From NCBI GenBank assembly GCA_007449985.2, contig VIIQ02000169.1, forward strand, positions 62,001 through 126,000: a stretch of DNA of 64,000 nt, given 5' to 3'. Position 1 is the first letter of the stretch; each line of letters starts with the position of its first letter. Source of the DNA: Desmodesmus armatus. Its lineage: Eukaryota; Chlorophyta; Chlorophyceae; Sphaeropleales; Scenedesmaceae. Below the pieces are notes generated by a model that was not told the origin of the DNA, did no database searches, and was given only the letters and a program-made list of their open reading frames with translations. This document shows, piece by piece, positions 21,402 to 33,200 of the stretch. The position numbers and the translations under genes were made by a program.

Positions 21402-23318
21402 TCAACACGAGGCGAGGTGTCTGAAGTAGTAGGTGAGCAAATCGTAATTCAACGTTTTAAACGAGTATTCCAAGCTGGCAGGGCTTGGTGCCTTCCTGGC
21501 TGCATAGACAGCCTGTGCAGCTTTCCTTCTAGCCAGCACCATGCTAGATGGGATGTGCTCCAGACAGCTGTAAGAGCTGTAGTAGACCACTGCTGCATTA
21601 TGGAAGCGGCCTTGCCTGTGGTCTGCTGGGTTCAGGCAGTAGGGCTGGCACACCCAAGGAGTGTAATGCTGCCACTGCTTGAGCGCATACACAGCCAACG
21701 CTTCCTTGGTGGATAGCCGTCCTTTCCTGCTGCGGGGTTGCGACGAAGACAGCTCCCCAGGAACATCCTGCATGAGGACAAGCAGCAGCTGTGCCAGCCG
21801 TGCTGTGTTGACTGCTGCCTGCAGGGCAATGTCACGAGGACCAGCGCTGTGCTGGCGCTGTGGCAGCAGCAGAGCATCAAGGGCACCTGCATGGCATCGT
21901 TGAACAAGCATACAGCAGCGTGATGTTGGGTTAGCTCGACAAGATCCTTAGCAAATGGTGTATTCAAAACAGGGCAGTGCAAACAACACCTGGTGATTCA
22001 GCACTCAAGAGGGAGTGTGTTTGCTTGAACAGGCAGCGACGTCATTGGTTGGCTGTGCACACGCACCTAGTGAGTCATCACGAGGGGTGTGACTGCCACT
22101 GCGGCAGTTCTTCTTGTGGAGGCCGTGATGCAACTTCTGCTGCAGAGTCCCTTTGCCGACACTGTTGACGTCACTGACGTCAACATTCAGAAGATGTTGC
22201 TGTGACGAGAGCAGTGCCAGCAGGGTCTCTGCCATGATGTATGTGTCAAAGAACATCCATTCCTGCGGCCAGGAGGAGTGCTGGTGACCCTTGCTGCTGA
22301 TCTTGCTGCTGCTGCTGCTGCCTGGTGCGCTGAGGTCAGCCTTGACCAATGGCTGTAAGGCTGACCTCCTGCGCCGCCATGTGCCGCTGCTACTGCCGGT
22401 GCTGTTGGAAGCAGCTGTACCGTGGTCAATCACACTTGTGCTGCTGCAAGTGGGCCCAGCTTGCGCTGCTGTTGCTGCTGCAGCACGCTGCAGGCACTGC
22501 TCCACATGTTTGAACAGCAGTTCGAACCCCTCGTGTCCCATAATGACAGGAGTCTGTCCTGGTGGCGTGTTGGTGTGCACAAAGTCCACCAGCTGGTCGA
22601 ATGCTGCCAGCACATGCACACCCTCTGAGAGCACCTCTTCTTTGGACAGCCCTGCAGCACGTAATGCAGTGGACATCAGGACGTACCACAGTGGGCAATG
22701 CCACCACAGTGCGGCATGTTGACGTGGTAGCATGCTAAGCGGTGATGCAACAGCGTTTCCATACTATGTTTAGTAAACAATGCAGGATCATGGCGCTGAG
22801 CCTCCTCATGGCAAGATCAGAGTACAGATGTTAGGGCATTGCTGACAGCGGATGCAGACCTTAGCGCAACACCAAGTGCTGCTTGCGCACGAAACTGTAC
22901 ACTCTGCATGTCGTTGCAAGCCTGTCGCCGCATGACAGCACGTACCTCGCAAGCGGGAGGGGAGCAGTCTATAGCCTGGGTCATGCAGCTTTGGGTTGAT
23001 CACTATGTTGAACAGCTCCCCAGAGACCAGGTCATATGCTGCCATGGACACATATTCGGTGCCCTTTACACTCCTGCAATGCTTCTGCGAGCATGCAGTA
23101 GCGCCGAACCCAAAGAGGCGCCAGCGACTCTCTGAAGTGAACCAAGTCGCTTTGTCTTGCTCAAACTGCAGCTGTTGCTGCAGGTGATATTTCTGCAGGT
23201 GCTGCTGCCGTGGTGTTGCACGTGTCACAACTGTGCCCCTAGAGGTAGGCCTGCAGGCAGCTGCCGGGCGTTGACATGTGCCACTGGAATACGCCCTGGC
23301 TGTCGCACTGCACAGCAT
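21402..23318 (-). CDS. DEDDh-type 3'-5' exonuclease-like protein, right (intact) copy
   Basis: Three exons whose phases close exactly: 23318-22946, 22651-22067, 21886-21402 (480 codons plus stop). Start ATG 23318 (MLCSATARAYSS) is conserved in the left paralogue. The layout resembles DnaQ/DPD1-like DEDDh exonucleases: YVSMAAYDLVSGELF with VINPKLHDP (the strand after ExoI), LSKEEVLSEGVHVLAAFDQ, TPVIMGHEGFELLFKHVE (ExoII-like) and WMFFDTYIMAE (compare FLDTLPLA in Arabidopsis DPD1). ExoIII should lie near DSLGALDALLLPQ, spanning the exon 2/3 junction. I cannot see the expected DxE of ExoI and the ExoIII His is doubtful, so catalysis is uncertain. A C-terminal block PWVCQPYCLNPADHRQGRF is shared with the left copy and is not part of the exonuclease fold I know. 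Likely organellar or nuclear nucleic-acid turnover, by family only. Confidence 0.65.
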
Positions 23319-23669
23319 CGTGACAGACGTATAGTGTTTGCAAGCGATGAAATTGCTTGTCGCTCCTGCGGCCAAGGGTCCGATGTGCATCCGGCAGTTC
23401 CCGCGCCACACCCGACGCCGACGTCGAGCAGATGAGGATTACGTCATGATGAATAAACGAGTTGAAGCCTGATGCTGCCCATGTTGCACTGATCTGCGGT
23501 GATGCAAACACCTGCCGTGATTTTGCAGCTACCTGTTCCGATCCTTGCCAGTGCTATGGAGCCTACTTCCAGGTAAGACAACAGAGGCACAACAACTGCT
23601 GTCTTGGACCAAACAGACATTCCTGCATCTTCGATCCGTTTCATCTTAACATGCTGTGTTCTTCTCAGG
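23319..23669. promoter_or_regulatory. Divergent intergenic region between exonuclease-like and LRR genes
   Basis: A 351-bp gap between the minus-strand start at 23318 and the plus-strand ATG at 23670, so promoters for both directions should lie here. A splice-acceptor-like CTTCTCAG directly precedes the LRR ATG, suggesting a 5' UTR intron. No specific element stands out. Confidence 0.4.
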
Positions 23670-25644
23670 ATGGACAGCAACCTCCAGCAAGATTCCTGGC
23701 TGCTGCAGTTGCCAGACGAATGTCTACTGGCAGTGCTGCGCTGCTGTGCTGACGACACTCGCAGCTTGTTCAACGCTGCACGCGCACACAGCAGGCTGCA
23801 TCAGGCAGCTGTGCTAGCAGCCAGCAGCATGTAAGCTATGGTACTGCAGCAGGATCAGGCACGCAGCATCATTCTGTACCTGAGCAACCAAGGGCAGCAT
23901 GTAGACAGCATTGATCTGAAGGGCGAGGGTCGCACAGTCAGCCTTCGTCAGCTGCCCCACAACACCATGCAGAAGCTGATAAGCCTGAAGATCAACCGAT
24001 GGCGTGTGCAGCTGCAGCCAGGGTATGGGTTTGGGGGCGTGCTGTGGGCTGGGGTACGCCTCATGCAGCTGCGACTCGAAAAGTGCATGATACTCGACAA
24101 GGAAGTACAGGTAGCTGCAGCACTATCGCTGCTGCCTGATCTGCAGCAACTTTGCTTTTCCTGCAACCAGTCCACGGACGACGACTGTGAGCTGTTGTTC
24201 CCAGGAAGTGTCTTGCAGAAGCTGCAGCGGTTGACGTACCTTGAGATAGCAGGCCATTGGCTGCGAGATCCAGAGGCACGGCAGGCAGGCGGCCTGCAGC
24301 ACCTGCAGGAGCTGACATGCCTCCAGGACCTGCGGCTTCAGCGCGTGAACGAAGCCATCCGCGCTAGCTGGCTGTCAGGCTTGACAAACCTCACGCATAT
24401 TGAGTTTGAAGATGGGATCAAGCTTGGCACGGTTGAGCCGGGAATCTTTGCAAGCAAGACCCATCTGCACCACCTGGATATGCAGGTGCACCGTCCCCCA
24501 TTCGGTTCGGCTGGCGGCTCAGTGGAATGGTCAGAGCAGCTGCTGTGCCACCTGCAGACCCTGCAGCAGCTGACCTACCTACATTTGAGCCATAGCCTTT
24601 GTTACAGCGCCCCAGCAGCAGCCTATGCAGCACTGACGGCCAGCAGCAAGCTCCAGCACCTGAACATCAGTGCATGCAAGCTGCCGGCCGGTGCTTGGCA
24701 GCACATCTTCCCAGCTGGCAGGCAGCTGCTCCATCTGACGGCGCTGGGACTACATGGCGTGTACACATCGCATGGAGACCCACCAAATCCTGTGCGCGCC
24801 CCAGAAGCCAGCCGCCTTGTCAGCTGCTGCCCGGGGCTGCAGGTGCTTGACATGGCGCGCCTGCTGTAAAGTGCTGAGCTGCTTGCGCCCCTAACACGGC
24901 TAAGCAGCTTGAGGACTCTGGTGTTGCAGCCGGGTGATGAGTCTTCAGAGGGGCTGGATGTGGTGTGCCAGCTGACAGGGTTGAGGCGGCTGTCTGTAAC
25001 AGACCCCAGCGAAGACAGTGAGCTGTTCCTGCAGCTCACGCAGCTGAAGCAGCTGACGAACCTGTATGTGTTGGCATGTGTGTCAGGGCGGCCATGGGAG
25101 GGGAATGAGTTCATCTGTGAGGTGAGTGTTGGGTTGTCAATGACATCTTGGTATCAGGCCATGCTAGTGTGCAGACCTCCAGGTGTTTTATTCCTGGGGC
25201 CATCATGGGGCGTGGGGGGTGGGGGTGGGGGTGGGGGCGTGATGCTGAGTGTGCAGCAGGTGTGCAGCATACATTGGCCATGTATGTGTTTCTCAACCCT
25301 GTCGGCAGCCTTGTATCAACGAGCTATCAGACAAGCACAGCCAAAGCTAAAGCCTTATAAAGCTCCTGAGGGGCTACCTGAGCCCCGCATGCACCACAAC
25401 CTTATGTGCAAGCCTGTCGTGTTGCCACGAGCCCGTGGTCACTGGGTGCAGCTACAATCAGGGTACTACCAGCTATAAGCTACTCTGTCCTTGCCTCTGT
25501 TGGACTGCCTGCCCCATCCAGTATCCTGATGAAGAGCCTGTGTGGCAGCAAGTGCTGAACCACTACAACACACCAGCTTGGGTGGAGCAACGTGATGATG
25601 ACAGCTCTGATGACGACAGTGACAGTTATGAGGGGTCTGATTAA
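23670..25644 (+). pseudogene. F-box/leucine-rich-repeat protein gene with two in-frame TAA codons
   Basis: ATG 23670 begins an F-box-like segment (SWLLQLPDECLLAVLRCCAD), followed by LRRs in one reading frame to about 25121: LKGEGRTVSLRQLP, LISLKINRW, LMQLRLEKC, LTYLEIAGHWL, CLQDLRLQRV, LTHIEFEDG, LHHLDMQ, LTYLHLSHSLC, LQHLNISACKLPAG, LTALGLHGV, LQVLDMARLL, LRTLVLQPGDES, LRRLSVTDPSED. Such proteins are substrate receptors of SCF ubiquitin ligases or LRR adaptors. TAA codons at 23832-23834 and 24867-24869 interrupt this frame without any shift, and LRR-like sequence continues after both. Downstream exons 25309-25462 (KLKPYKAPEGLPEPRMHHN) and 25522-25644 (acidic tail DDDSSDDDSDSYEGSD) have splice sites that do not join in phase. 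Most likely a young pseudogene; stop readthrough or sequence errors are alternatives. Confidence 0.72.
25202..25240 (+). repeat. (GTGGGG)n-like G-rich tract in intron
   Basis: GGGTGGGGGT-type runs in the intron after 25121, on the sense strand of the LRR gene. Could form G-quadruplex structures. Confidence 0.7.
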
Positions 25645-27287
25645 TTGATTGACAGCAACACAGGCTGACCGGGTGGGAACTTCGTTGAAGAGGCTTGCAG
25701 TTTGCTTTTGCTGTCAGGCCTCTGTGGTGGCATCGGCACAGGGGTGGTGTCTGTCATTGGCTGTGCAAGGCTGTTGGCAGGGTTGTAGAGTTGGCAGACG
25801 GTACAGTTCAAGTCGGCAGAGTGTACAGTTGACATCATTCATGGAGTCCCAAAGTCACTTTGTGTGCTACATACTTAATTTCAGCAACATGCCTGCTCAG
25901 CTCGGGACTGCGGTTTGTTGTAGTAAGATCGCAGAGGCTGAAGCTGCCGACTGCGGTTTGTGTCGCTTGACAATGTCAGCTGCACTGCTGCATGTGACTG
26001 CTGCGTGAGGCAACTGTGCTGTTTGCGACGGCTGCCACTTCAGGAGTCAGAGAAAGTCGGAAGAAGCCGGTTTTCAGAGTGTATATCATGTATATCATGT
26101 TTCCTTGGGTGTCCAACATCATTTGGCCCGCAACTGCAAAGCAGCAGCCGCTTTGTCCAAGCTGTTGAGAAAAAAACATGTCCACATTTACAGGCCCCAA
26201 CCTTTGGGGATGATCCGGTAGGGTGCAACCTCCCCAACTGACGGCAGCGCACAATGATCATGCCTTCCCATGGTTGCCCACAATGTGTGACACCCCTGTA
26301 CGCACATGTGCATTGCCAAGAGGAGCCAGCTTGCTACGATGGCACTGCATGTCACGTGAGGCTGTGCCACAAACAGCTGCTGCGCAACGCTATCTAGCTG
26401 ACCAGCCGACATACTGCCAGCTACACACGACTTCTGCACGCACACGGATTCAGTCAGCACAGCACAGTACACAACTGAAATAATAAAAAGGGAGCACACT
26501 ACACAACACACAACGGCTCCCAGAGACCGGTCAAGGCCTGGAGGTTGCGCTGGCCGCACGCCAACCTGGCCGGCTGTATAGAAGTTGGGTTCAGCACGGC
26601 CCCCAACAGATGACGCAGGTCCCTGCCACAACTGCAACATGTATGCAGATGCGCATGTGCATGCAGACCCCAACCGCATTAGCAGGAACACAACCACACC
26701 AAACCCAGTCTGGAAGAGAGAGGGGCAAAAGATTAGAAAGAGGGAGGAAGACCACCCACTTGGTGCACCACTACACAGTAGCGTCCGCCATTAGTACAGA
26801 ACAGACCTTTCAGTAAGCAACCTTGCAGCTGCAAGGAGAGATGGAATGCTGCAGATCATTTGCATGTGCCCATAGCCACCTCTTCCGCATTCATGCGGTG
26901 CAGGACCATGCTGCCGTCTGAATGCCCCAGCGTTCAGATCACCACTGCAGAAAACTCCTGCTGCAGCAAAACATTTTCAACAAAAGAGACTGCAAAATTG
27001 AGAAAACTGCAACTTCCCCCAAATTTGAAGGACGCCATACAGACACTACACAGATGATCGCGAGAAAAAAAAGCAACACCCAACTGCACCAACTTGCTGG
27101 CAGCGCCTTTCAAAGGGCTGTAGTTCAGCAGCAGCGGTCGTTCACGACCCTCAGCACACGTTCTGCCATCCACGGTGGCCACTCGTTCAACAAAAGCCAC
27201 ATGCTGCAAGAAAATAAGCCGCGCCAACAGGCCGGCGCCGACCTGTCTCAGACTTCACTGCTGCGCATCTGCCAAACCCACATCCGC
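25645..27287. other. Convergent 3' flanks of the LRR gene and the lipoxygenase gene
   Basis: No coding exon supported. The right part is the probable lipoxygenase 3' UTR, with a minus-strand TGTAA at 26188-26192, about 1.1 kb after its stop. The left part (about 25790-25835) contains GTCGGCAGAGTGTACAGTTG, closely similar to a sequence at 13181-13206. Confidence 0.45.
26188..26192 (-). terminator. TGTAA poly(A) signal for lipoxygenase
   Basis: TGTAA on the minus strand downstream of the lipoxygenase stop at 27288; it implies a 3' UTR of about 1.1 kb. Confidence 0.4.
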
Positions 27288-30200
27288 TCAAATAGACACC
27301 GAGAAGGGCACTCCCCTCATGGTGAGGCCAGAAGCTGATCCAGGAATGAGGCAAGTGCTCCATGTGGCTGGGTTGCCTCTGTTGGCCCCAGGCTGGCAGC
27401 GGGTCCAGTCCTGGCTGTCCTTATGAGTGTTGATGATCTTCTGCTCCAGCTGCTTCATGTCAGCAATGAATTTCTTGTTCAGCGCCTGCGCTGTGTTATC
27501 CTGCAGAGTGTACACGCAGTCCAGCAGAGGGGAGGGGTAGGGATTGCTGGGTCACAGTCTGCTGCCAATGGGCGATCCGAGTGTTAAATGATGGTCTGTG
27601 CTAAGTTTTCTGGCTTAACCCTTGACGCCAGGCCGGATCGAAAGTGCCTACCTTCACGTGCACAAATATGAATTACGCATGTATGGGTGCAATGTCAGTG
27701 CATTAGTCATGGTGTGCCAGCTGGCCCGCCTATGAGCATCCTGCACGTGGTTGATGATACCATAGTTGTTGGGTTTGGGTTTTTCTCACCGTCAGCAGGG
27801 TGTTTGGCTCGTCCAGCAGCTGCTCGTCCTCTGAGTGTGTTGACAGCAGCTGCACTGTCAGGGCCACGACTAGGTTGGTGACGGGGCTGTTGATGTAGGA
27901 CAGGATCATCTGCTCATAGTCCCTGCCACGCCCCTTGGTCTTCACCAGAGCCTGCAGGGCAGCAGATGAGTCATCAGTGATGACTGATCACCCTTAGTGT
28001 CGAAAGCGATCGTCATGTACTCACACAGTGCATGTCATTCAAGAAGCACCCGAACACCGTGAAGGCAACCAATAACTCCATGGGGGTAGCTACCAATAAC
28101 TCCATGGGGGTAGCTACTGCCTAGCTACTAGCAACTACACAGGCGCCAGGTCTGCTCTATGTTGCTTGGCTGATGACTTGCACAGCCCAGCACAGGCAGC
28201 TGGGGACAGCACAAATTTATGTGCTGCAGCTGGGATGAGACATGCCATGAGGTTTCAGCGGACGTGGTGCACACATCCATCTTATCTGCCACATTTGATT
28301 GATGGTCAAGTTGACAAGAGCGCTGGGCAGAGCACCACGATAACCACCACCAAAAGCACACACGCTCATCTGAGTTAGTAACCCCTACATTAATTCACCT
28401 TGCATAGGGATTGCCATTTGTGTGTTACACTTTTTTCGGAGAGGGGGCAAAGCCACCAAACAACAAGTTGAAAAGGGAGAAAGCAACCAGGGGAAGGCCC
28501 CAAACACCGGCCCAGGGAGGGTGCGGTGGGCGCGCTGTTGTGTCAACAACAGCAAAACGTGCCTTGCAAGAAGCACGGCAAGAGCTAAGCATGCCGTCGC
28601 AGTGCGCAAGCCCATGGTTCTGCAGGGCCTGAACCCTGGGTGCATCAGCTTTGCTGATTAACGCATGGTAATACATTAACATGCTATTAATTCACCTTGC
28701 ATAGGGATTGCCATAATAAAAAAGATGTGTTGAAGTTGTGTTGAAGGCCTGGTGAGCTACTAAGTGCACCAAGGCACCATAACAAGCATGCATGCATGCA
28801 GGTCAGCCGGGACAGCATACACGGCATATGCAGCACTTCGGGAGTGCCCATGAGTAACTCCCCAGCCACCCAGCGAAAGGGAGAGAGTGTGACCTTAGCG
28901 TCACGCAAGCGTCATACAAACATAGGCAGACCTCTTACAGCCACAACTGTGGGCATGCAACTGTAAAATCACCAACCACCAGAAAAGGGGTCACCGCGTC
29001 AGACATGACGCTGAAGTTGGCAGCTTGGCCACTGAGAGGGCACTGCTGCGGCCGGCAGCTCTGCCATTGTTTGCATTGCATGTACTCCAAAGCAGAAGTG
29101 AGGTGTTGTCCCCAAAGCATGTCCCAACCAAGAAAACTGGCAGGCCACATGACACAAGGCAGCTAGTGGGGCTTGCAAGGAGCCGCCGTAGCATACCGCC
29201 CCCTACAGCGGGGACAGCAAAAACTGTGTCAAGGGATGGGACATCGTCACCAAGTGGCTAGCACATGCGCGGGTGACCGTATAGGACGATGTCCAGGCTG
29301 TTGTCGCCAGCAAACCGCAACGCGTGCCAGAGGCGCGCTGCCATAGCTGCTGCCTTAGCCGAATGGCCGCATCACTACAGCAAACGGCGGCTAGCCGAAA
29401 CACGAACGGCCGCTGCAAAGGAGCGGGCCCAGACCCAAGTCCGGAGAGAATGTCAAGGCTGCTTTCGCCAGCACACCGCAACGCGAGTCAGAGGCGCGCT
29501 GCCATAGCCGCTGCCTGTGCCAAATGGCCGCATCACTCAAGCAACCGACGGCTAGCCGAGACATGCATGGCCGCTGCACATGAGCGGGCAAACCCAAGAA
29601 GGAACACATATCAGGTTGCTGTCTGCACACCGCAACGCGAGCCATAGGCGCGCTGCCATAGTTGCTGCCTGAGCCACGGCCGCATCACTCAGCAGACGAC
29701 AGCTAGTCTAAACACGTTTTTTGCCGCAGCAAAGGAGCGGGCGGCAACCCAAAAGAGCGACATGACGGCACTGCTGCTGTTGCAAGCACACGCGCCCGGG
29801 GCGGTGGCATGGCTGCTGCCTGAGCGGCATTAGCAGCAACACTCCAGCAAAAGACAGCTAGCAGGGGCAAACGGTTGCATCACTGCTACAAGCCAAAGCC
29901 ACCGTGCTCAATATGATAGCCATAATCCGCCAATGCTGGCTGGGCAGGTGGGCCTGCCCAGAAGGGCCTGCAATGAAGGTGGCATTTGGCAGGTACATGC
30001 TGTCTTTAGCCATCAACATCAACTCGTGAAACCACGGCTGAGCAGGCCAACAAGGAACCACCACAGTGACAGTAGCACGGTCCTCCCGCACCTTCTGAGC
30101 TAGCTGCAGCAAGACACTGCTGTTGAAGGGCGGGCAGGCGTAGGCATTGTGCCCATGCCAAGGTTGCAGGAATGCATTCGCGCCAGAGCTGCCTGGGCAG

Positions 30201-33200
30201 CGGTGCATGCTGAAGAACAACGGCAGCTGTGTGTTACTGTCAGCAGCAAACAGGTCTAGGGTGTGAGGGCCCCACAGGGTGTTGAGGGCGCAAAAGATGC
30301 GCGGGTGCAACTGGAAATCCCCATGGTCCACAAAGCGGGACGGGGCGTCAGCCAGATTGGACTCAGAGGAGACCCGGACAACCTGAAGGTGCACATGCAG
30401 GCTGTCCAGCACCGCCCACAGCAGACGATACTCAGCCATAAGTGCTGCTGAACGCGAGGCAAACCTACCCAAAACACTCTGCGTAACAGTATTGTCTTCA
30501 AACAATCGCACAACCCTGTCTCGTACCAGTGGCGCGTAGGACAGCAAGGCATAGCGCACAGCGCGCATTTCCTTCTGGTTGATGTGCATACATTGTTCCT
30601 CAACAGACCAACGACCAGAAGCTACTGAATCAGGGCTTTCAGCAAGGTCGGGAATCACAGCGCCCCAGCCCAGGTCAGAAGCATCTACAAACAAGTCGAT
30701 GGCAGCAGGCCTCAACCTGATAGGAGAGACTAGGTGCTGCTCAGGGATCTGACACCACCACTCAAGGTCCCTGAAAGACTGCCGGGAGAGGCGCACATCG
30801 CCGCCCCAACCCTTGACACTGCTGCAATCATCGTACAGAGCACGCAAGAACAAATTGGCAGGCATGACAGCCAACCGAACAGACTGAGCATAACCACAGA
30901 AAGACGCCAGGTCGCGCTTGGGCACCAAGCGCTTGTTCAGCTTGGCTGAAACAATGAGGCCCTTGGCCAGGCGAGCCAGCCTGGCCACTTTGGCAGGGGG
31001 GACGGCAAAGGTGCCAGCCGCCAGGTCGACAGTGAGCCCTAGGTGCTCCAACTGCTGACACGGCTGCCAAACTGACTTCTTTGGGTGCGGTGTGAAACCA
31101 AGCCAGTACATCAGGGACAGGATCCACTGAGCACCAGCAGCCGCACTCTCAGGGTCAGGGAACAAGAAAAGAAAATCGTCCAAGTATGGCAGCACACGAC
31201 ACCCTGTGCGTGCCAAGCCTCCAGAGGGGGAGGGGTACATGCAGCCAGGGGGAACCGGGGTGTGGAAAGGAGCGCGCAGGTGGGCAACAAAGGGGCGCGT
31301 AACCTTGGTGAAATAATAGGGAGAATTGTTCCAGCCAAAGGGGAGGCAATTGATCCTGTAATAGCAACTAGCAAACTCAAAACAAAAGTAGTCACGCGCA
31401 GAAGGGTGCAAAGGCACCTGGTAGAAAGCGTCCTGCATGTCCGCTTTCACCGCCCAAGCATTGGCAAGGTCGTAGCGCTGCAACATACGCAGCGTCTCAA
31501 AACGGCACTTGTGAGCAACATTAAACTTGTTGCTGTGCTTCAGGTTGACAACTAACCGCCAGGTCTCCCCTTTAGGCACGCAAAAGGCATTAGAACAGTG
31601 GTCAGGCCGGGCGTCCAACTGTGTTAACACCCCAAGCTTCACAAAACGAGGAGCCTCTGTGTGCAACCACCACTGCCGCTGAGAATGAGTAGACGGCAGG
31701 GGTTTCTTGTAGAAGGGGGGTGGGGGACGGCCCCCCCGCCACTCCACAGGCACACCATGCTGCAACCAAGAAACGACTGTGGGGGAGGCCCCGATGGCGC
31801 GCCAATGACTGGCGCACCGACCCAAGCGCTGGGGCAAGGGTGTATCACAAGGAAAGGGGTGGGAGGGGGGGACCACCATCGCCACAAAAGAGAGAGGAAC
31901 ACAGGAGACACAGCACACTACAATGTGTGCCCACCCTAGGTTGCATGCAAGAAGCCACCAGGGTGTACAGACAGGAAGCCAAAGGCTGGCACTTACGTGG
32001 GGGCCTAGACCCACTCCTGCCTGATGAGGCTCCTTTGCTTAGGGCCTGCCGGCTCCAGCGCTGCTGCTGGAGCCCTCATCGCCGCTGTACAGGGCGTTTG
32101 CAGTCACCAGGCACGTGGTCAGCAGGAGATTGCTGTCTGCGCCCTCCAGCAGCTCCTTGGGGTCTGCTGGCAGCTTCTCCCAGCCAAAGAGGGGCAGAAC
32201 CACCCACTCTGCTGCTGGTGTGATCATCTGCCAAACCATGCCCAGGTACTCTGGCTGCTGCTGGATATCTCCAGCAGGTGACTGCAGGCTTACGTGCTGA
32301 TTGATTAGCTGGCCTAGCTGCCAGGTCAGATGGGATGGCTCTCCTTGTGCCCGAAGCATTGCTACTGCTGATCTGGCCACACCACGAGATGCCCTGCAGG
32401 CCTGCTTCCCGATCAGCTGTTCCGATGTTGACTCTCTGTGTTCAAAAGAGCGGAGTGCGGTGCAGCTCCGAAACTGGCTCTGGCACTGTGAGTGCCAAGA
32501 ATGGGGTTGTTGAGATCGAGCCGGAGGCTAGAGTGTGTAACACTACAAAACGCTACCGAAGTAGCGAGTCGCGCTGTTGTGTCAACAACAGCAAAACGTG
32601 CCTTGCAAGAAGCACGGCAAGAGCTAAGCATGCCGTCGCAGTGCGCAAGCCCATGGTTCTGCAGGGCCTGAACCCTGGGTGCATCAGCTTTGCTGATTAA
32701 CGCATGGTAATACATTAACATGCTATTCAATGGTACAATCACCTTGACTACACCCGCCCTTCTGGTCATAGAGAGTCGCAAATCACACTGCAGCCACTCA
32801 CCTTCCAACTGTCATTTCTTGGGGTGAAGACAAGGGGGCGACCCCCACCGGCTGGCCACACACACAACAGCCGAGGCTGCCGGGGGCCCACGGTCTAGCC
32901 TCACACCAATGAAAGACGCCTAACACCCTTGAATACTGAAACAGGTGCCTAGTGCCCGGACCAAACTCGCACGAGGGTTGAACCCATAAACCCCCTACGT
33001 GTACTTCAGCACTTGGGCCTTGCACACGCGATTGAGAACAGCCGTTCCACCAAAGAGCTTTTTATGGGCAGGCCAGGAACCCACCTTCCAGCTGGGATCA
33101 TCCTTGCTGCTTGGCATCGCCTTGCGGATGAGGGACGGGGCGTTCAGCGGGTAGGATGTGAAGTCGTACTGGCCAAAGTTCACAGCCGCATGGTGCGCAG

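Larger units (their letters stand above)
28389..32727 (-). mobile_element. DIRS-like (PAT/Kangaroo-type) retrotransposon in a lipoxygenase intron
   Basis: Read on the minus strand the order is: repeat A1 (32727-32570), an ORF1-like fragment, the RT/RNase H ORF, a roughly 160-bp tandem array (29283-29850), a 29-bp repeat B1 (28714-28686), A2 (28688-28531, identical by eye to A1 over 158 bp), 113 bp of other sequence, and B2 (28417-28389, identical to B1). A1 - ORFs - B1 - A2 - B2 is the split-direct-repeat layout known for PAT and Volvox Kangaroo elements. The 113 bp between A2 and B2 and the matching AGTGTWACACAC word after A1 suggest A is longer with a diverged middle. No tyrosine recombinase ORF is visible, so the copy looks incomplete. 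It lies in the same orientation as its host gene. Confidence 0.7.

Noticed and set aside
23832..24869. TAA read as glutamine (alternative nuclear code)
   Set aside because: Other genes here terminate normally at TAA, TAG or TGA, use CAG/CAA for Gln, and contain no internal TAA or TAG in conserved exons.
24865..24907. A 42-nt intron removing the second TAA of the LRR gene
   Set aside because: It would keep frame but delete part of a regular leucine-rich repeat, and is far shorter than every other intron here.
32039..32380. Lipoxygenase exon ([14 protein letters not shown])
   Set aside because: Exons ending at 33085 and starting at 27951 already join in phase with continuous family homology; this stretch fits the retrotransposon ORF1 better.
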